Counted from the stretch's first letter, positions 8,490 through 17,465 are shown. The stretch is 64,000 nt of DNA from Halobium salinum (GCF_026586625.1 NZ_JAODIW010000010.1:270728-334727); one strand, 5' to 3'. Translations and numbers: made by a program. The notes: generated by a model from the sequence alone, not told the origin.

Positions 8490-9730
8490 ACGGTCCCGGG
8501 AGCCTCGGGGTCGCGCTCGTCTCCGCGCTCGGGCTCGGCTTCTGGGCGTTGGTCGCCATCGCGACCCTGACCGGGCTGGCGACGGCGTGGGCGCTCGGCG
8601 CGAACAGCAACTCCCCACCCTTCGCCCCCGCCATCGGCGCGAACGCCATCTCCACGATGCGGGCCGCGTTTCTCATCGGTATTCTCGCGGCGCTGGGGGC
8701 GCTCACGCAGGGCGGGAGCATCTCCGAGACGGTCGGCTCGGGGCTGATAAACGGCGTCGCCATCGGCTCGCTCGCGGCGACCGCCGGCCTGCTGACCGCG
8801 ACGCTGTTCATGGGGTTCGGCGTCTACTCGGGCTACCCGGTGCCGGCGGCGTTCGCGACGACCGGCGCGATGGTCGGCGTCGGACTCTCCCTCGGCGGGA
8901 CGCCGGCGTTCGACACCTACCGGCGTATCGCGACGTTCTGGCTGCTGGTCCCGCCGGTCTCGGGCGGGCTGGCCTACCTGACGGCGACGCTACTCCGGCG
9001 CGACGACGTCCCGGAGACGGTCGGCATCCCGCTGCTCGCCGGGCTCGTCGGCGGCATCGTCGCGAACGTCGAACTGAGCATCGTCCCCGCGGCGCCGGGG
9101 GAGACGGCGAGCTCCCTCGCCGCGTTCGGGAGCCGGCTCCTCGGCTCCCCGACCGTCGGCGGCGTCGACTCCGCGGCGGTGGCGCTCACGCTCCTCGCCG
9201 CGGCGGCGAGTTTCCGGTTCATCCGCCGACGGACGCAGGCCTCGGTCGACCGGGGGGTCAGGACCTTTCTCGTCGCTCTCGGGAGCGTCGTCGCCTTCTC
9301 GAGCGGCGGGAGTCAGGTCGGGTTGGCGACGGGGCCCCTCGAGAACCTCTACGGGACGGAGCTGGGGCTTCCGGGAATCGCGCTGCTCGCAATCGGAGCG
9401 GTCGGCATCCTCGGCGGCGCCTGGATGGGCTCGCCACGACTCCTGCAGGCGACCTCCCGGGAGTACGCCCAACTGGGAATCAGGCGCTCCATCGCCGCGC
9501 TCGTCCCCGGGTTCGTCATCGCGCAGTCGGCCATCGCGCTCGGCATCCCCATCTCGTTCAACAACATCATCATCTCCGGCGTCATCGGCGGAGGGTTGGC
9601 GGGCGGGTCGGCCGGCGTCTCGCGGCGAAAAATCGGCGTGACGCTCCTCTTCTGGGTGTTGACGCTCGTCGCCTCCGTCGGCGTCGGGTTCGGGCTCTAC
9701 CGACTGTTCGCGGCGGTTCTCGGGGGGTGA
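8486..9730 (+). CDS. Inorganic phosphate transporter, PiT family
   Basis: A 414-residue integral membrane protein with about ten to twelve hydrophobic segments. The two inverted PiT signatures are visible: GANSNSPPFAPAIGANAISTMR near residues 39-60 and IPISFNNIIISGVIGGGLAGG near 353-373. PiT proteins import phosphate with H+ or Na+. In the usual signature the residues are GANDVAN; here GANSNSP and SFNN are haloarchaeal variants. It overlaps the upstream UspA-domain gene by four bases and is probably translationally coupled to it. Confidence 0.8.
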   Translation: MNGPGSLGVALVSALGLGFWALVAIATLTGLATAWALGANSNSPPFAPAIGANAISTMRAAFLIGILAALGALTQGGSISETVGSGLINGVAIGSLAATAGLLTATLFMGFGVYSGYPVPAAFATTGAMVGVGLSLGGTPAFDTYRRIATFWLLVPPVSGGLAYLTATLLRRDDVPETVGIPLLAGLVGGIVANVELSIVPAAPGETASSLAAFGSRLLGSPTVGGVDSAAVALTLLAAAASFRFIRRRTQASVDRGVRTFLVALGSVVAFSSGGSQVGLATGPLENLYGTELGLPGIALLAIGAVGILGGAWMGSPRLLQATSREYAQLGIRRSIAALVPGFVIAQSAIALGIPISFNNIIISGVIGGGLAGGSAGVSRRKIGVTLLFWVLTLVASVGVGFGLYRLFAAVLGG

Positions 9731-9765
9731 AGGGGTCGGCGGCGGCGAGGCGCCGGTGACGGGTC

Positions 9766-10197
9766 TCACCGAACGACCGTCACCGTCGCCGGCGCCGCGC
9801 CGACGACCGCGGTCGCGACCGTCCCGAGCAGGCGTCGCGCGATGTCACCGCGCTCGCCGCCGTGGCCGCCCATCACGACCTGGTCCACGTCGTGTGCGTC
9901 GACGTACGCGAGGACGGTCTCCGCGGGGTCGCCCGACTCGACCGCCGGCTCCACCGTCCGGTCGGCGGCCTCGGCGCGGCGCTCGGCGTCCGCGACCAGC
10001 CGTTCTGCGCGGGCGCGTGCGTCGGCCCGTCGCCCCTCGTCGACGCCGAGGACGCCCCCTTCGCTCATCGACGCGTCGACGGGGGTGACGACGTTGAGGA
10101 CGGTGGTCCGACAGTCGAACGTCTCGAGCGCGTAGTCGAGTGCCGCCTCGGCCAGCGGCGACCCGTCGAGCGCGACTAGGACGTGCGAAGGAGCCAT
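9766..10197 (-). CDS. Universal stress protein (UspA family), single domain
   Basis: A 143-residue single-domain UspA protein. The N terminus HVLVALDGSPLAEAALDYAL contains the first strand with the ATP-binding Asp, and VVMGGHGGERGDIARRLLGTVATAVV is the full G-x2-G-x9-G-(S/T) nucleotide loop. It binds ATP and likely acts in stress signalling. The start at 10197 (MAPSHVLVALDG) fits the family; an upstream start at 10221 adds eight doubtful residues. It converges with the phosphate transporter. Confidence 0.87.
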   Translation of the reverse strand: MAPSHVLVALDGSPLAEAALDYALETFDCRTTVLNVVTPVDASMSEGGVLGVDEGRRADARARAERLVADAERRAEAADRTVEPAVESGDPAETVLAYVDAHDVDQVVMGGHGGERGDIARRLLGTVATAVVGAAPATVTVVR

Positions 10198-10269
10198 GTC
10201 GCTACTCGGTGAGCGAGGCACAAGAAGGTCCCGCGGGGGTGTGGCGGGACGTGGGTACAGCGGGTTGCG

Positions 10270-10671
10270 CTACGGGCTCGGCGTCTGGACCGTCGAGATG
10301 TACGCCGTCAGGTCGGTGGTCGTTATCATGCCGATGACGCCGTCCTCGTCGTCGACGACCGGCATGTGGTGGAACCCGTTCCCGACCATCGCGTCGGCGA
10401 CCTCGCGGATGTCGGTCTGGGCGGTCGTCGTGACCACGTCCGTCGTCATGTACTCGGAGACGGGCGTCTGGTCCTTCGGCTTGCGCTCCGACACGATGCG
10501 GACGAAGTCCGTGTTGGTGAGAATCCCCTGGAGTCGCCCGTCGTCGTCGACGACCACGAGCGAGCCGATGCCGTGTTCGAGCATGGTCGTCGCGGCGTGT
10601 TCGACCAGCGTGTCCGGCGTGACGGTGACGAGGTCGGAGGACATGAGTCGCGCGACGAAGATGTCGTCCAT
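10270..10671 (-). CDS. Two-CBS-domain protein
   Basis: A 133-residue protein made of two CBS domains in tandem. The first spans roughly residues 8-60 (VTVTPDTLVEHAATTMLEHGIGSLVVVDDDGRL), the second 72-125 (DIREVADAMVGNGFHHMPVVDDEDGVIGMITTTDL). CBS pairs bind adenosine nucleotides and act as energy sensors. No output domain is attached, so its partner is unknown. The open frame extends far upstream in GC-rich DNA, but MDDIFVARLMSSDLVTV is the normal start. Confidence 0.88.
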   Translation of the reverse strand: MDDIFVARLMSSDLVTVTPDTLVEHAATTMLEHGIGSLVVVDDDGRLQGILTNTDFVRIVSERKPKDQTPVSEYMTTDVVTTTAQTDIREVADAMVGNGFHHMPVVDDEDGVIGMITTTDLTAYISTVQTPSP

Positions 10672-10763
10672 GGGTGGCGTTTCCAGCGGGCGGGGGTTAA
10701 GGGTGCGGGTCGCGTCCGGCGTCGTCCGAGGTGTTCTCGAGACTCGGTTGTGATTAGTCCGGC

Positions 10764-11567
10764 TCAGTTCCCGTAGTCCGCCGCCAAGTCGTCGAGGGCC
10801 TCGTGGCGTTCGGTCGTGTGCGGCGCCGTCAGGGGGGAGACGCTCACCTTCCCGTCGACGAGGGCGCGGCAGTCGGTCCCCTCGGGGTCCGGAAAGTCGC
10901 CACTCTTCATCCGGCCCCAGAGGCCGTCCGTGAGGTGGACGCGGGAGTCCTCGTGTCGGGCCCGCATCTCGTGAAAGCTCGACGGGCGGGTGACGACCAT
11001 CTCGGCCGGCTCGGCGGCGGCGTTCTCCGGCATCGGGGCGTTCACGTTCAGGTAGTCGGCCTCCTCGAAGACGCCGGCGCCGAGCGCCTCGCGGGCGAGG
11101 TACGCCCCGGCATGGGTCGCGACCCGAAAGTCCGTCGGGTCGCTCGCCAACTCGGTCCAGTTCGCCTCGTCGCCGCCGGTGACGAACATCGAGACGGCGA
11201 TGGCGGGCACGCCGAAGAACGCCGACTCGACGGCGGCGCTGACGGTGCCCGAGCGGCCGAGCACGTAGGCGGAGATGTTCGCGCCCTTGTTGCAGCCGGC
11301 GACGACGAGGTCGGCGTCGGGACAGAGCGCGTCGAGGCCGGCGACGACGCAGTCGCCGGGCGTCCCGTGGACGGCGTAGCCGAGGGGGTGCTCCACCACG
11401 TCGGCCTCGCGGGAGAGCTTCCGCCCGACGGCGCTCTGGTCGTCGGCGGGTGCGACGGCGGTCACCTCGGCGAACGAGTCGAGCGCGTCGTACAACGCGC
11501 GGAACCCGACGGCGTCGATTCCGTCGTCGTTCGTGAGCAGGATGCGGGGCGTACCCGTGGTACCCAT
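10764..11567 (-). CDS. surE: 5'-nucleotidase / survival protein SurE
   Basis: A 267-residue SurE. The metal-binding NDDG is at residues 13-16 (ILLTNDDGIDAVGF), with SAVGRKLS (loop Ser), VHGTPGDCV and the GCNKGANIS motif. SurE enzymes dephosphorylate nucleoside 5'- and 3'-monophosphates with a divalent metal, in the cytoplasm. The length and all metal ligands are normal for the family. It lies 92 bases upstream of the CBS gene in the same direction, possibly one transcript. Confidence 0.92.
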   Translation of the reverse strand: MGTTGTPRILLTNDDGIDAVGFRALYDALDSFAEVTAVAPADDQSAVGRKLSREADVVEHPLGYAVHGTPGDCVVAGLDALCPDADLVVAGCNKGANISAYVLGRSGTVSAAVESAFFGVPAIAVSMFVTGGDEANWTELASDPTDFRVATHAGAYLAREALGAGVFEEADYLNVNAPMPENAAAEPAEMVVTRPSSFHEMRARHEDSRVHLTDGLWGRMKSGDFPDPEGTDCRALVDGKVSVSPLTAPHTTERHEALDDLAADYGN

Positions 11568-11692
11568 GTCTCACCCTTCGACGGGGGCGCGAAAAGCACA
11601 CCGGGTCGACGACGGGGTTCGTTTCGCGAGAACCCCCACACCCCCGACGACCCGCCGACAGCTGATTGCCGACCGGGCGCCTACGCTCTACC

Positions 11693-12310
11693 ATGCACGC
11701 GAGAGACCCGACGCGCCGGGAGTTTCTCAGAGCGGGGACCGCCGTCGGTGTGAGCGTCGGGGTGGGCGTCGCATCGGGCGCCACCGCACCCGTCGTCGCA
11801 CAGGAGGCAACCGAACACCTGGTCGAGATGACCGACGGACTGGTGTTCGACCCCGACTCGCTGACGGTCGCCCCCGGCGACACCGTCGTTTGGCGGACGG
11901 TCGGGAGCGTCGGTCACAGCGTCACCGCCTACGCGGACGGCATTCCCGAGGACGCCGAGTACTTCGCGAGCGGCGGCTTCGAGACCGAGAGCGCGGCACG
12001 GCGGGGGTACCCGCGAGGGGACGTCGGCACCGACGAGGAGTTCGGCCACACGTTCGGGGTGGAAGGGGAGTACGAGTACTTCTGCATCCCCCACGAGAGC
12101 GTCGGGATGGTCGGGACGGTCACCGTCCAGGCGGGCGGTGCGGCTCCCGAACCGGCCGTCGAACTCCCGTCGGTCCCGGACGCGGCGAAGTCACTCGCCC
12201 TCGCGGCCGGGACGGCGATGGTCTCGGTCGTCGCGATGGCCTACGTGCTCCTGAAGTACGGCGGCGACTACGGCGGCGAGGACGACGAGGGGCGGCGTCC
12301 GGTTCGCTGA
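11693..12310 (+). CDS. Halocyanin-type blue copper protein, Tat-exported and membrane-anchored
   Basis: A 205-residue electron carrier. A twin-arginine signal (TRREFLRAGTAVGVSVGVG) directs folded export. The cupredoxin domain has the type I copper ligands His75 (VGHSVTAYA), Cys131, His134 and Met139 (CIPHESVGM). A hydrophobic segment near residues 170-192 followed by YGGDYGGEDDEG anchors the C terminus. It would shuttle electrons outside the membrane, as halocyanins do in haloarchaeal respiration. The start at 11693 puts the Tat motif near the N terminus; an earlier ATG-like start at 11666 is less likely. Confidence 0.88.
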   Translation: MHARDPTRREFLRAGTAVGVSVGVGVASGATAPVVAQEATEHLVEMTDGLVFDPDSLTVAPGDTVVWRTVGSVGHSVTAYADGIPEDAEYFASGGFETESAARRGYPRGDVGTDEEFGHTFGVEGEYEYFCIPHESVGMVGTVTVQAGGAAPEPAVELPSVPDAAKSLALAAGTAMVSVVAMAYVLLKYGGDYGGEDDEGRRPVR

Positions 12311-12435
12311 CCGGTCCTCGGGGTCGTCGGGACCCGCGGGGCCCTCCGCGCCCTCGAGGCTTCCGGGGCCGGTGGTCCGTCCGGTTCCCCCGCCCAAGCG
12401 GAACGCACACAAGGGAGCGACCCGTTCGCCCGCCC

Positions 12436-12822
12436 ATGGGACTCGGAGGAACGGCGAAGAAGATCCAGAAAGTCGCGGAGATGGCAGAGGACGTCTACCA
12501 GCGGTTGAACGAGATGCGAGAGGAGCTCCGGCGGACGAAGGAGACCGTCGAGATGACGAAGGACCGCGTCGACTCGCTGGAGTCGGAGGTCGTCGAACAG
12601 CGGGCGCTCGTCGCCGCCATCGCCGAGGAGCAGGGTCTCGACGTGGACTCGATTCGGGCGACCGCTCACGTCGACGAGGCGGAGCGCTCGGGGGACGACG
12701 CGTCGTCGACCGACGCAGGCGGCGCCTCCACGGACGCCGATGCGGACACCGAATCGGAGACGCCGGCCGAGGAGACGACGCGCGGGGCGAACCCCTCCGA
12801 GGCGCCGACCGACGGCGACTGA
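12436..12822 (+). CDS. DUF5798 family protein (haloarchaeal coiled-coil protein)
   Basis: A 128-residue protein beginning MGLGGTAKKIQKVAEMAED, which I recognise as the haloarchaeal DUF5798 pattern. Residues 15-65 form a long helical coiled coil (VYQRLNEMREELRRTKETVE and onward). The last 45 residues are a disordered Asp/Thr/Ser/Glu tail. It probably oligomerises, but no function is known. The start at 12436 begins the conserved motif; the frame is open upstream only because of GC-rich DNA. Confidence 0.8.
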   Translation: MGLGGTAKKIQKVAEMAEDVYQRLNEMREELRRTKETVEMTKDRVDSLESEVVEQRALVAAIAEEQGLDVDSIRATAHVDEAERSGDDASSTDAGGASTDADADTESETPAEETTRGANPSEAPTDGD

Positions 12823-13024
12823 GTCGGATTCGACGGCGGAGTTGCGGATAAACGCCTCGTTTAAGCCCGTGCCGGCGGGTTTCGCCTCTCACGGGGGCTG
12901 TCTCGAGGTCGGCGAGGAAGACCGATTCTCTCGGTTGCGGACCCGTCTGTGTCTCCGAGAAGAGTTCAGCCTGCCGGAACAGTACCACTAACTAACTTGA
13001 TAGAAGTATTGATATTCTCTTAAG

Positions 13025-14497
13025 ATGATAGATTTGGGAGGGGACGCGAAACCCTGTGGTCGTTGTGGCGGTACGTCGCGGCGGCGGCGTCTCGCGTACG
13101 AGCACGAACCGTGTGGCCGAATCGACCTCACGACCGACGACTGCGGGGCCGTCTCGTGTCCTCGGTGTGCGGTCGGGAGCGAGGACCGGACGCACCCCGA
13201 GTTCGCTCACGTCGGGACCGTCGACGAGTGCCGGAACTGCGGCTACCGCGAGCACGCGACGGACGCTACCCCTGCCGAGCCCGAAGGGTCGGACCGGGCG
13301 GTGGCGCGCCCGTCGCTCTCGGCGCTCGTCGCCGGGGGCGCCGGTGCGGCTCGACGGACGGCGACCGTCGCGCTGGTGGTGCTTCTGGTGACCACGGCGG
13401 TCGGCGCCGGCGTGCCGACCGGGCTGGTCGGCGGGGTCTCGTTCGACGGGAACGAGGGTCAGCCGGCGACGACGCAGCCGACCGAGTGGCGCGAGTACCG
13501 GACCATCGTCGTGTTCCGGAACGACGACCCACAGCCGGCGTACCACTTCGAGACGCTCCTGGCGGTCGACCGGGTGTTCGTTGAGGAGAACGTCCCCCTC
13601 ACGACGGGGGTCGTCGGCGCCCCCCACGGGGAGGAACTCGAACCCGACAGCCGGTTCTGTCGCTACCTGCGCGCCAACGAGCGGCGACATCCGGAGCTCG
13701 TCGAGTACGCGCTCCACGGTTACAGCCACCGCACGGAGACGGCGTTCGCGTCCGGGAGCGAGTTCGGCGGGTTGCCGGCCGCCGAACAGCAGCGGCGCGT
13801 CGAGCGGGGCACCGAAGCGGTGACCGACTGTGTCGGCCAGCGACCGCGTACGTTCGTTCCCCCGCTGAACTCCTACGACCGGAACACGACCGCGGCGCTC
13901 TCCGCGGCCGGCTACCGGACCGTCTCCGGCGGCGGCTGGTTCACGAAAGCGTACTACAATCGGTCGGGAACGTTCGAATCGGGCGGGCTCCGTCACACAC
14001 CCTCCGTGAGCGGGTTCGTCGCGAACTGGAGCACCGGCGAGTTCCACGACCGTGAACGGCTCTACGGCGACTTCGACCGGTCGTATCGGAACGGGTCGAT
14101 ACACGTCCAGATGCTCCACTACCAGTACTTCGCGACGGCCGACCGGCGGCAGCTGCTCCGTGAGTATCTCCGCCACGCGAAGTCGAAGCCCGGCGTCCGA
14201 TTCATGACGCTCGGCGAGCTCTCGACCGGACTCGACGAGGGGACGGTCGTCCGCACCGACGACGGCTGGCGGGTGCTCGAGTCGACCGACCCGACCGACA
14301 GGAGCGACTCGACCGACCCGACCGACAGGAGCGACTCGACCGACCCGACCGACAGGAGCGATAGGAGCGACCGAGCCGGGTCGGCGCTCGGTACGGCCGG
14401 CGGCGAGGGTGTCGGGGCGGACGGGCCGGCGCCGTCTGTCGGCTCCCCCGCCGCGAGTCGCCCCGTCCGGCTCCCGGTCACGGGAGGGCGACGATGA
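13025..14497 (+). CDS. Membrane-anchored polysaccharide deacetylase-like protein with N-terminal zinc ribbon
   Basis: A 490-residue protein. The N terminus has two zinc-ribbon pairs (CGRCGG at about residue 11, CPRCAVG near 45) plus a third CRNCGY near 69. One membrane segment lies near 105-130 (TVALVVLLVTTAVGAGVPTG). The outer domain (about 150-410) resembles polysaccharide deacetylase/DUF2334 folds: VVFRNDDPQP has the metal Asp, YALHGYSHRTET the H-x3-H, and a late MLHYQYF strand. A low-complexity tail carries a tandem repeat. The stop overlaps the GT2 synthase start (ATGA), so the pair probably makes and modifies an exopolysaccharide. The deacetylase assignment is by motif only. Confidence 0.7.
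   Translation: MIDLGGDAKPCGRCGGTSRRRRLAYEHEPCGRIDLTTDDCGAVSCPRCAVGSEDRTHPEFAHVGTVDECRNCGYREHATDATPAEPEGSDRAVARPSLSALVAGGAGAARRTATVALVVLLVTTAVGAGVPTGLVGGVSFDGNEGQPATTQPTEWREYRTIVVFRNDDPQPAYHFETLLAVDRVFVEENVPLTTGVVGAPHGEELEPDSRFCRYLRANERRHPELVEYALHGYSHRTETAFASGSEFGGLPAAEQQRRVERGTEAVTDCVGQRPRTFVPPLNSYDRNTTAALSAAGYRTVSGGGWFTKAYYNRSGTFESGGLRHTPSVSGFVANWSTGEFHDRERLYGDFDRSYRNGSIHVQMLHYQYFATADRRQLLREYLRHAKSKPGVRFMTLGELSTGLDEGTVVRTDDGWRVLESTDPTDRSDSTDPTDRSDSTDPTDRSDRSDRAGSALGTAGGEGVGADGPAPSVGSPAASRPVRLPVTGGRR
14282..14362 (+). repeat. Three in-frame 27-base tandem repeats within the deacetylase gene
   Basis: Three consecutive copies of a 27-base unit encode STDPTDRSD three times (14282-14308, 14309-14335, 14336-14362). 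The third differs only by a silent final GAT. A partial RSDRSD follows. The unit is in frame, so copy number can change without breaking the gene. It lies in the disordered C-terminal tail. Confidence 0.95.
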
Positions 14498-15999
14498 GTC
14501 CCGGCGAGCGAATCGGCTCGTTCGCCGCCGACCCGACGAGCCTCCTCCTGTACCTCGTCGCCGCGGTGCCGTTCGCGGCGGTGGCGCTCCTGGCGTCACG
14601 GGCCGCGCTCACGCTGGCCGCCGTCGGCGTCGCCCTCGGGGCGGCCTACCTGCTCTGGTCGGCGTACGTCGTCGACCGCAAGCCGGCGTTGGAACGCTAC
14701 TTCGGCGTCCGGGGGTTCCTGGTCGCGGCGGTCGGCTGTGGGCTCTTTGCGGCGACCCGCGTCCACCTCGTCGCGCTCGACGTCGTCTACCTCGCCGCGT
14801 TCGTCCTGGTGGCGTTCTACTACTGGGTCGTCGGTGCGGGGGCCCTCGCGAGCGCGGGCGCCGAGGGGCCGACCGTCGACGACGACGCGCTCCCGTCGGT
14901 CAGCGTCCTCGTCCCGGCGTACGACGAGGCGGGGTACATCGGCGAGACGGTCCGGTCGGTGCTCGAGACGGAGTACGACCCCGAACGTCTGGAGGTAATC
15001 GTCGTCGACGACGGGAGCACCGACGACACCGCCGCGGAGGCGGCGGCCGTCGACAGCGACCTCGTCAGGGTGGTCTCGAAATCCAACGGCGGCAAACACT
15101 CGGCGCTCAACTACGGGCTGTTGTTCGCCTCGAACGAGGTCGTCGTCACCGTCGACGCGGACACGACCCTCGAGTCCGATTCGCTACGACGGTTGGTCGC
15201 ACCGTTCGTCGACGAACCCGACCTGGGCGGCGTCGCCGGCACCATCCGGGTCGCGAACCGCTCCGGCCTCCTCGGCCGCTGTCAGGCGCTCGAGTACGTC
15301 GTCGGCATCAACCTCAAGCGCCGCCTCTTCGACCGACTGGGCGCCGTCACCATCGTCCCCGGCTGTTTCGGCGCCTTCCGGCGGGAGGCGCTCGAGACGG
15401 TCTCGGGCTACGAACCGGACACGCTGACCGAGGATTTCGACGTGACGATGAAAGTGCTCCGGGCGGGCTACCGGGTCCGAGCGAGCGACGCGGTCGCGAC
15501 GACCGAGGCCCCGGACGACTGGCGCAGCCTCTATCGGCAGCGCCTGCGCTGGTACCGAGGGAATCTCCTCACGCTCGTGAAACACGGCGACGTGCTCGGC
15601 GAGTCGGAGGCGGGGTACCTTCACCGGCTCGCGTACCCCCTCTGGCTCGTCGAGTCGCTATTCCTGCCGGCGGCGGGGGTCGTCGTGCTCGGCGCCGTCG
15701 GGTGGTCGCTGGCGACCGGGGAGACCGCCGTCGTCGCGACGCTCGTCGCCTTCCTCGCTCTCGTCGGCGTCGCGCTCGCCCTCGCAGTTCGCCTCGGCGA
15801 CGAGGACCCCCGCCTCCTGCTGGTCGCCCCGCTACTCGTCGTCGGTTACAAGACCGTCGTCGACCTCGTGCTCCTCCGCAGCCTGTGCGACGTCGTCACC
15901 GGCCGCTACGTGACGTGGACCCACCCGGACCGTATTCGACAGACGACGGAGGCGGCGACGGCCGAGCCGTCTACGACCGAGACGTCCACCGCCGGGTAG
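14494..15999 (+). CDS. Processive family 2 glycosyltransferase (PgaC/IcaA/NodC-like)
   Basis: A 501-residue membrane synthase. Three or four N-terminal membrane helices (residues 8-125) precede a GT-A domain: SVSVLVPAYDEAGYIGETV, VIVVDDGSTDDT, VDADTT (D-x-D near residues 222-224), LTEDFDVTMK (TED, near 311) and QRLRW (Q-x2-RW, near 349). These are the D,D,D,QxxRW residues of processive synthases of poly-N-acetylglucosamine and hyaluronan type. C-terminal helices (390-470) would form the export channel. It is translationally coupled to the deacetylase-like protein. The sugar is inferred, not shown. Confidence 0.85.
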   Translation: MSPGERIGSFAADPTSLLLYLVAAVPFAAVALLASRAALTLAAVGVALGAAYLLWSAYVVDRKPALERYFGVRGFLVAAVGCGLFAATRVHLVALDVVYLAAFVLVAFYYWVVGAGALASAGAEGPTVDDDALPSVSVLVPAYDEAGYIGETVRSVLETEYDPERLEVIVVDDGSTDDTAAEAAAVDSDLVRVVSKSNGGKHSALNYGLLFASNEVVVTVDADTTLESDSLRRLVAPFVDEPDLGGVAGTIRVANRSGLLGRCQALEYVVGINLKRRLFDRLGAVTIVPGCFGAFRREALETVSGYEPDTLTEDFDVTMKVLRAGYRVRASDAVATTEAPDDWRSLYRQRLRWYRGNLLTLVKHGDVLGESEAGYLHRLAYPLWLVESLFLPAAGVVVLGAVGWSLATGETAVVATLVAFLALVGVALALAVRLGDEDPRLLLVAPLLVVGYKTVVDLVLLRSLCDVVTGRYVTWTHPDRIRQTTEAATAEPSTTETSTAG

Positions 16000-16015
16000 C
16001 AACCTTAACGAACCG

Positions 16016-16030
16016 GGGCAACATTTGCCC
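16016..16030. promoter_or_regulatory. Inverted repeat GGGCAA-n3-TTGCCC just before the cysteine synthase-like gene
   Basis: A perfect 6-base inverted repeat with a 3-base spacer ends five bases before the ATG at 16035. A weak TATA-like CTTAAC lies at about 16003-16008, which would put the transcription start inside or just after the repeat. This is the expected place for an operator of a repressor dimer. The role is inference. Confidence 0.45.
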
Positions 16031-16034
16031 GGGC

Positions 16035-17015
16035 ATGACGACCCACCGCGAACCCCTCGACTCGGTGCTCGACACGGTCGGGGAGACACCGCTCGTCCGG
16101 GTGCAGGCGAGCCCGGACGAGGTGCCCGTCTACGCCAAACTGGAGTCGTTCAACCCCGGTGCCAGCATCAAGGACCGAATCGGCAGGTACATGCTCGAAG
16201 CGATGCTCGACGACGGGACGCTCCCCGAGGGGGGGACGGTCGTCGAACCGACTGCCGGCAACACCGGCATCGGCTTCGCCGTCGCGGCCGGGCAACTCGA
16301 CGTGGACGCCGTCTTCGTCGTCCCCGAGCGCTTCTCCGTGGAGAAACAACAGCTGATGCGCGCCCTCGGCGCCGAGGTCATCAACACGCCCACCGCCGAC
16401 GGGATGGGCGGCGCCATCGACCGCGCCCACCAGCTCGCCGAGGAGTTGGACGACGCCGTGGTGCCCCAGCAGTTCTCCAACCCGCTGAACGTCGAGGCCC
16501 ACTACGAGACGACCGGGCCGGAGGTGTACGAGGCGCTCGGCGACCGCGTCGGCGCCGTCGTCGCCGGCTGTGGCACCGCCGGGACGCTGATGGGGATGGC
16601 ACAGTACGCCCGCGAGCAGCACCCGGACACCTACGTCGCCGCCGTCGAACCCGAGGGGTCGCTCTATCGGACGCTCGTCGGGCGGGACGTCGAGGAGGGC
16701 GAGTACAAGACGGAGGGTATCGGCACCCACGAGCCGGCGACGAACGAGCTGTTCGACCCCGAACTCGTCGACGACGTGCTCTCCTTCTCCGACCGCGACA
16801 TCCATACCGAGATGCAGCGGCTGGCCCGTGAGGAGGGCCAACTCGTCGCCTCCAGCGCGGCGGCCAACTCGCTCGCGGCCCGTGAGGTCGCCCGCCGGGC
16901 GGTCGACGGCGAAATCGAACTGCCCGGCGACGCCGTCGTCACCGTCTTCGCCGACTCCAGCGAGCGCTACCTCTCGAAGGGCGTCTACGGCGACTTCGAG
17001 GCGTGGCAGGGGTGA
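16035..17015 (+). CDS. Cysteine synthase-like PLP enzyme (CysK/CysM/CBS family)
   Basis: A 326-residue fold-type II PLP enzyme. The PLP lysine is in NPGASIKDRIGRYML (about residue 45), the substrate loop is EPTAGNTGIGFAVAA, and the phosphate-binding loop is AGCGTAGTLMGMAQY. The family makes cysteine from O-acetylserine or O-phosphoserine, or cystathionine from serine and homocysteine. TAGNTG in place of the usual TSGNTG is a substitution seen in some CysM/CBS-type proteins, so the substrate is not certain. The start lies directly after an inverted repeat. Confidence 0.82.
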   Translation: MTTHREPLDSVLDTVGETPLVRVQASPDEVPVYAKLESFNPGASIKDRIGRYMLEAMLDDGTLPEGGTVVEPTAGNTGIGFAVAAGQLDVDAVFVVPERFSVEKQQLMRALGAEVINTPTADGMGGAIDRAHQLAEELDDAVVPQQFSNPLNVEAHYETTGPEVYEALGDRVGAVVAGCGTAGTLMGMAQYAREQHPDTYVAAVEPEGSLYRTLVGRDVEEGEYKTEGIGTHEPATNELFDPELVDDVLSFSDRDIHTEMQRLAREEGQLVASSAAANSLAAREVARRAVDGEIELPGDAVVTVFADSSERYLSKGVYGDFEAWQG

Positions 17016-17042
17016 GCGCGGCCGCCCTCCCCACCCGGCGGC

Positions 17043-17465
17043 TCAGCCCGACAGCCGCTCGTGTTCGACCTTCATACAGCGGTCCTGGACGACCCGGAGC
17101 CCCGCCTCCTCGGCGCGTTTCGCGGCCTCGTCGTCTCGGATGCCGAGTTGGAGCCAGACCGCCCGCACGTCGCCGCGGCTCTCGCGGCGCTCGACGACCT
17201 GGTCGACGATTCCGGCGACCTCCTCGCTCGGCCGGAACACGTTGACGAGGTCGATCTCCCCCTCGACGTCGGCGAGAGAGTCGACCGCCTCGACGCCGAG
17301 CACCTCGTCGGCGTAGGGGTTGACGGGGTGAATCTCGTACCCGTGGCGCTGGAGGTACGCGGGGATGTCGTGGGCGGCCTTGCCGGGCGTCGAGGAGCAG
17401 CCGACGACGGCGATACGGTCGAGGTCGAGCAGTTCTCGAAGGTAGGTGTCGGCCGTGATGGGCAT
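17043..17465 (-). CDS. CoA-binding domain protein
   Basis: A 140-residue single-domain protein of the YccU/CoA-binding family. The Rossmann-like N terminus IAVVGCSSTPGKAAHDIPAYL has the nucleotide loop, followed by YEIHPVNPYADEVLG, EIDLVNVFRPSEE and AVWLQLGIRDDEAA, all standard for this family. Members bind CoA or acyl-CoA; the physiological role is unknown. The start at 17465 (MPITADTYLRELL) is preferred over 17492 because the family begins there. It converges with the cysteine synthase-like gene. Confidence 0.87.
   Translation of the reverse strand: MPITADTYLRELLDLDRIAVVGCSSTPGKAAHDIPAYLQRHGYEIHPVNPYADEVLGVEAVDSLADVEGEIDLVNVFRPSEEVAGIVDQVVERRESRGDVRAVWLQLGIRDDEAAKRAEEAGLRVVQDRCMKVEHERLSG

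Noticed and set aside
12992..14599. Long minus-strand open frame (over 500 codons) opposite the deacetylase-like gene
   Set aside because: It is Arg/Val/Gly-rich antisense of a GC-rich gene, with no domain; the plus-strand gene has clear motifs. The same applies to other long antisense frames at 6289-7686, 19874-20983, 45211-46371, 47972-49087, 56272-57339 and 60003-61346.
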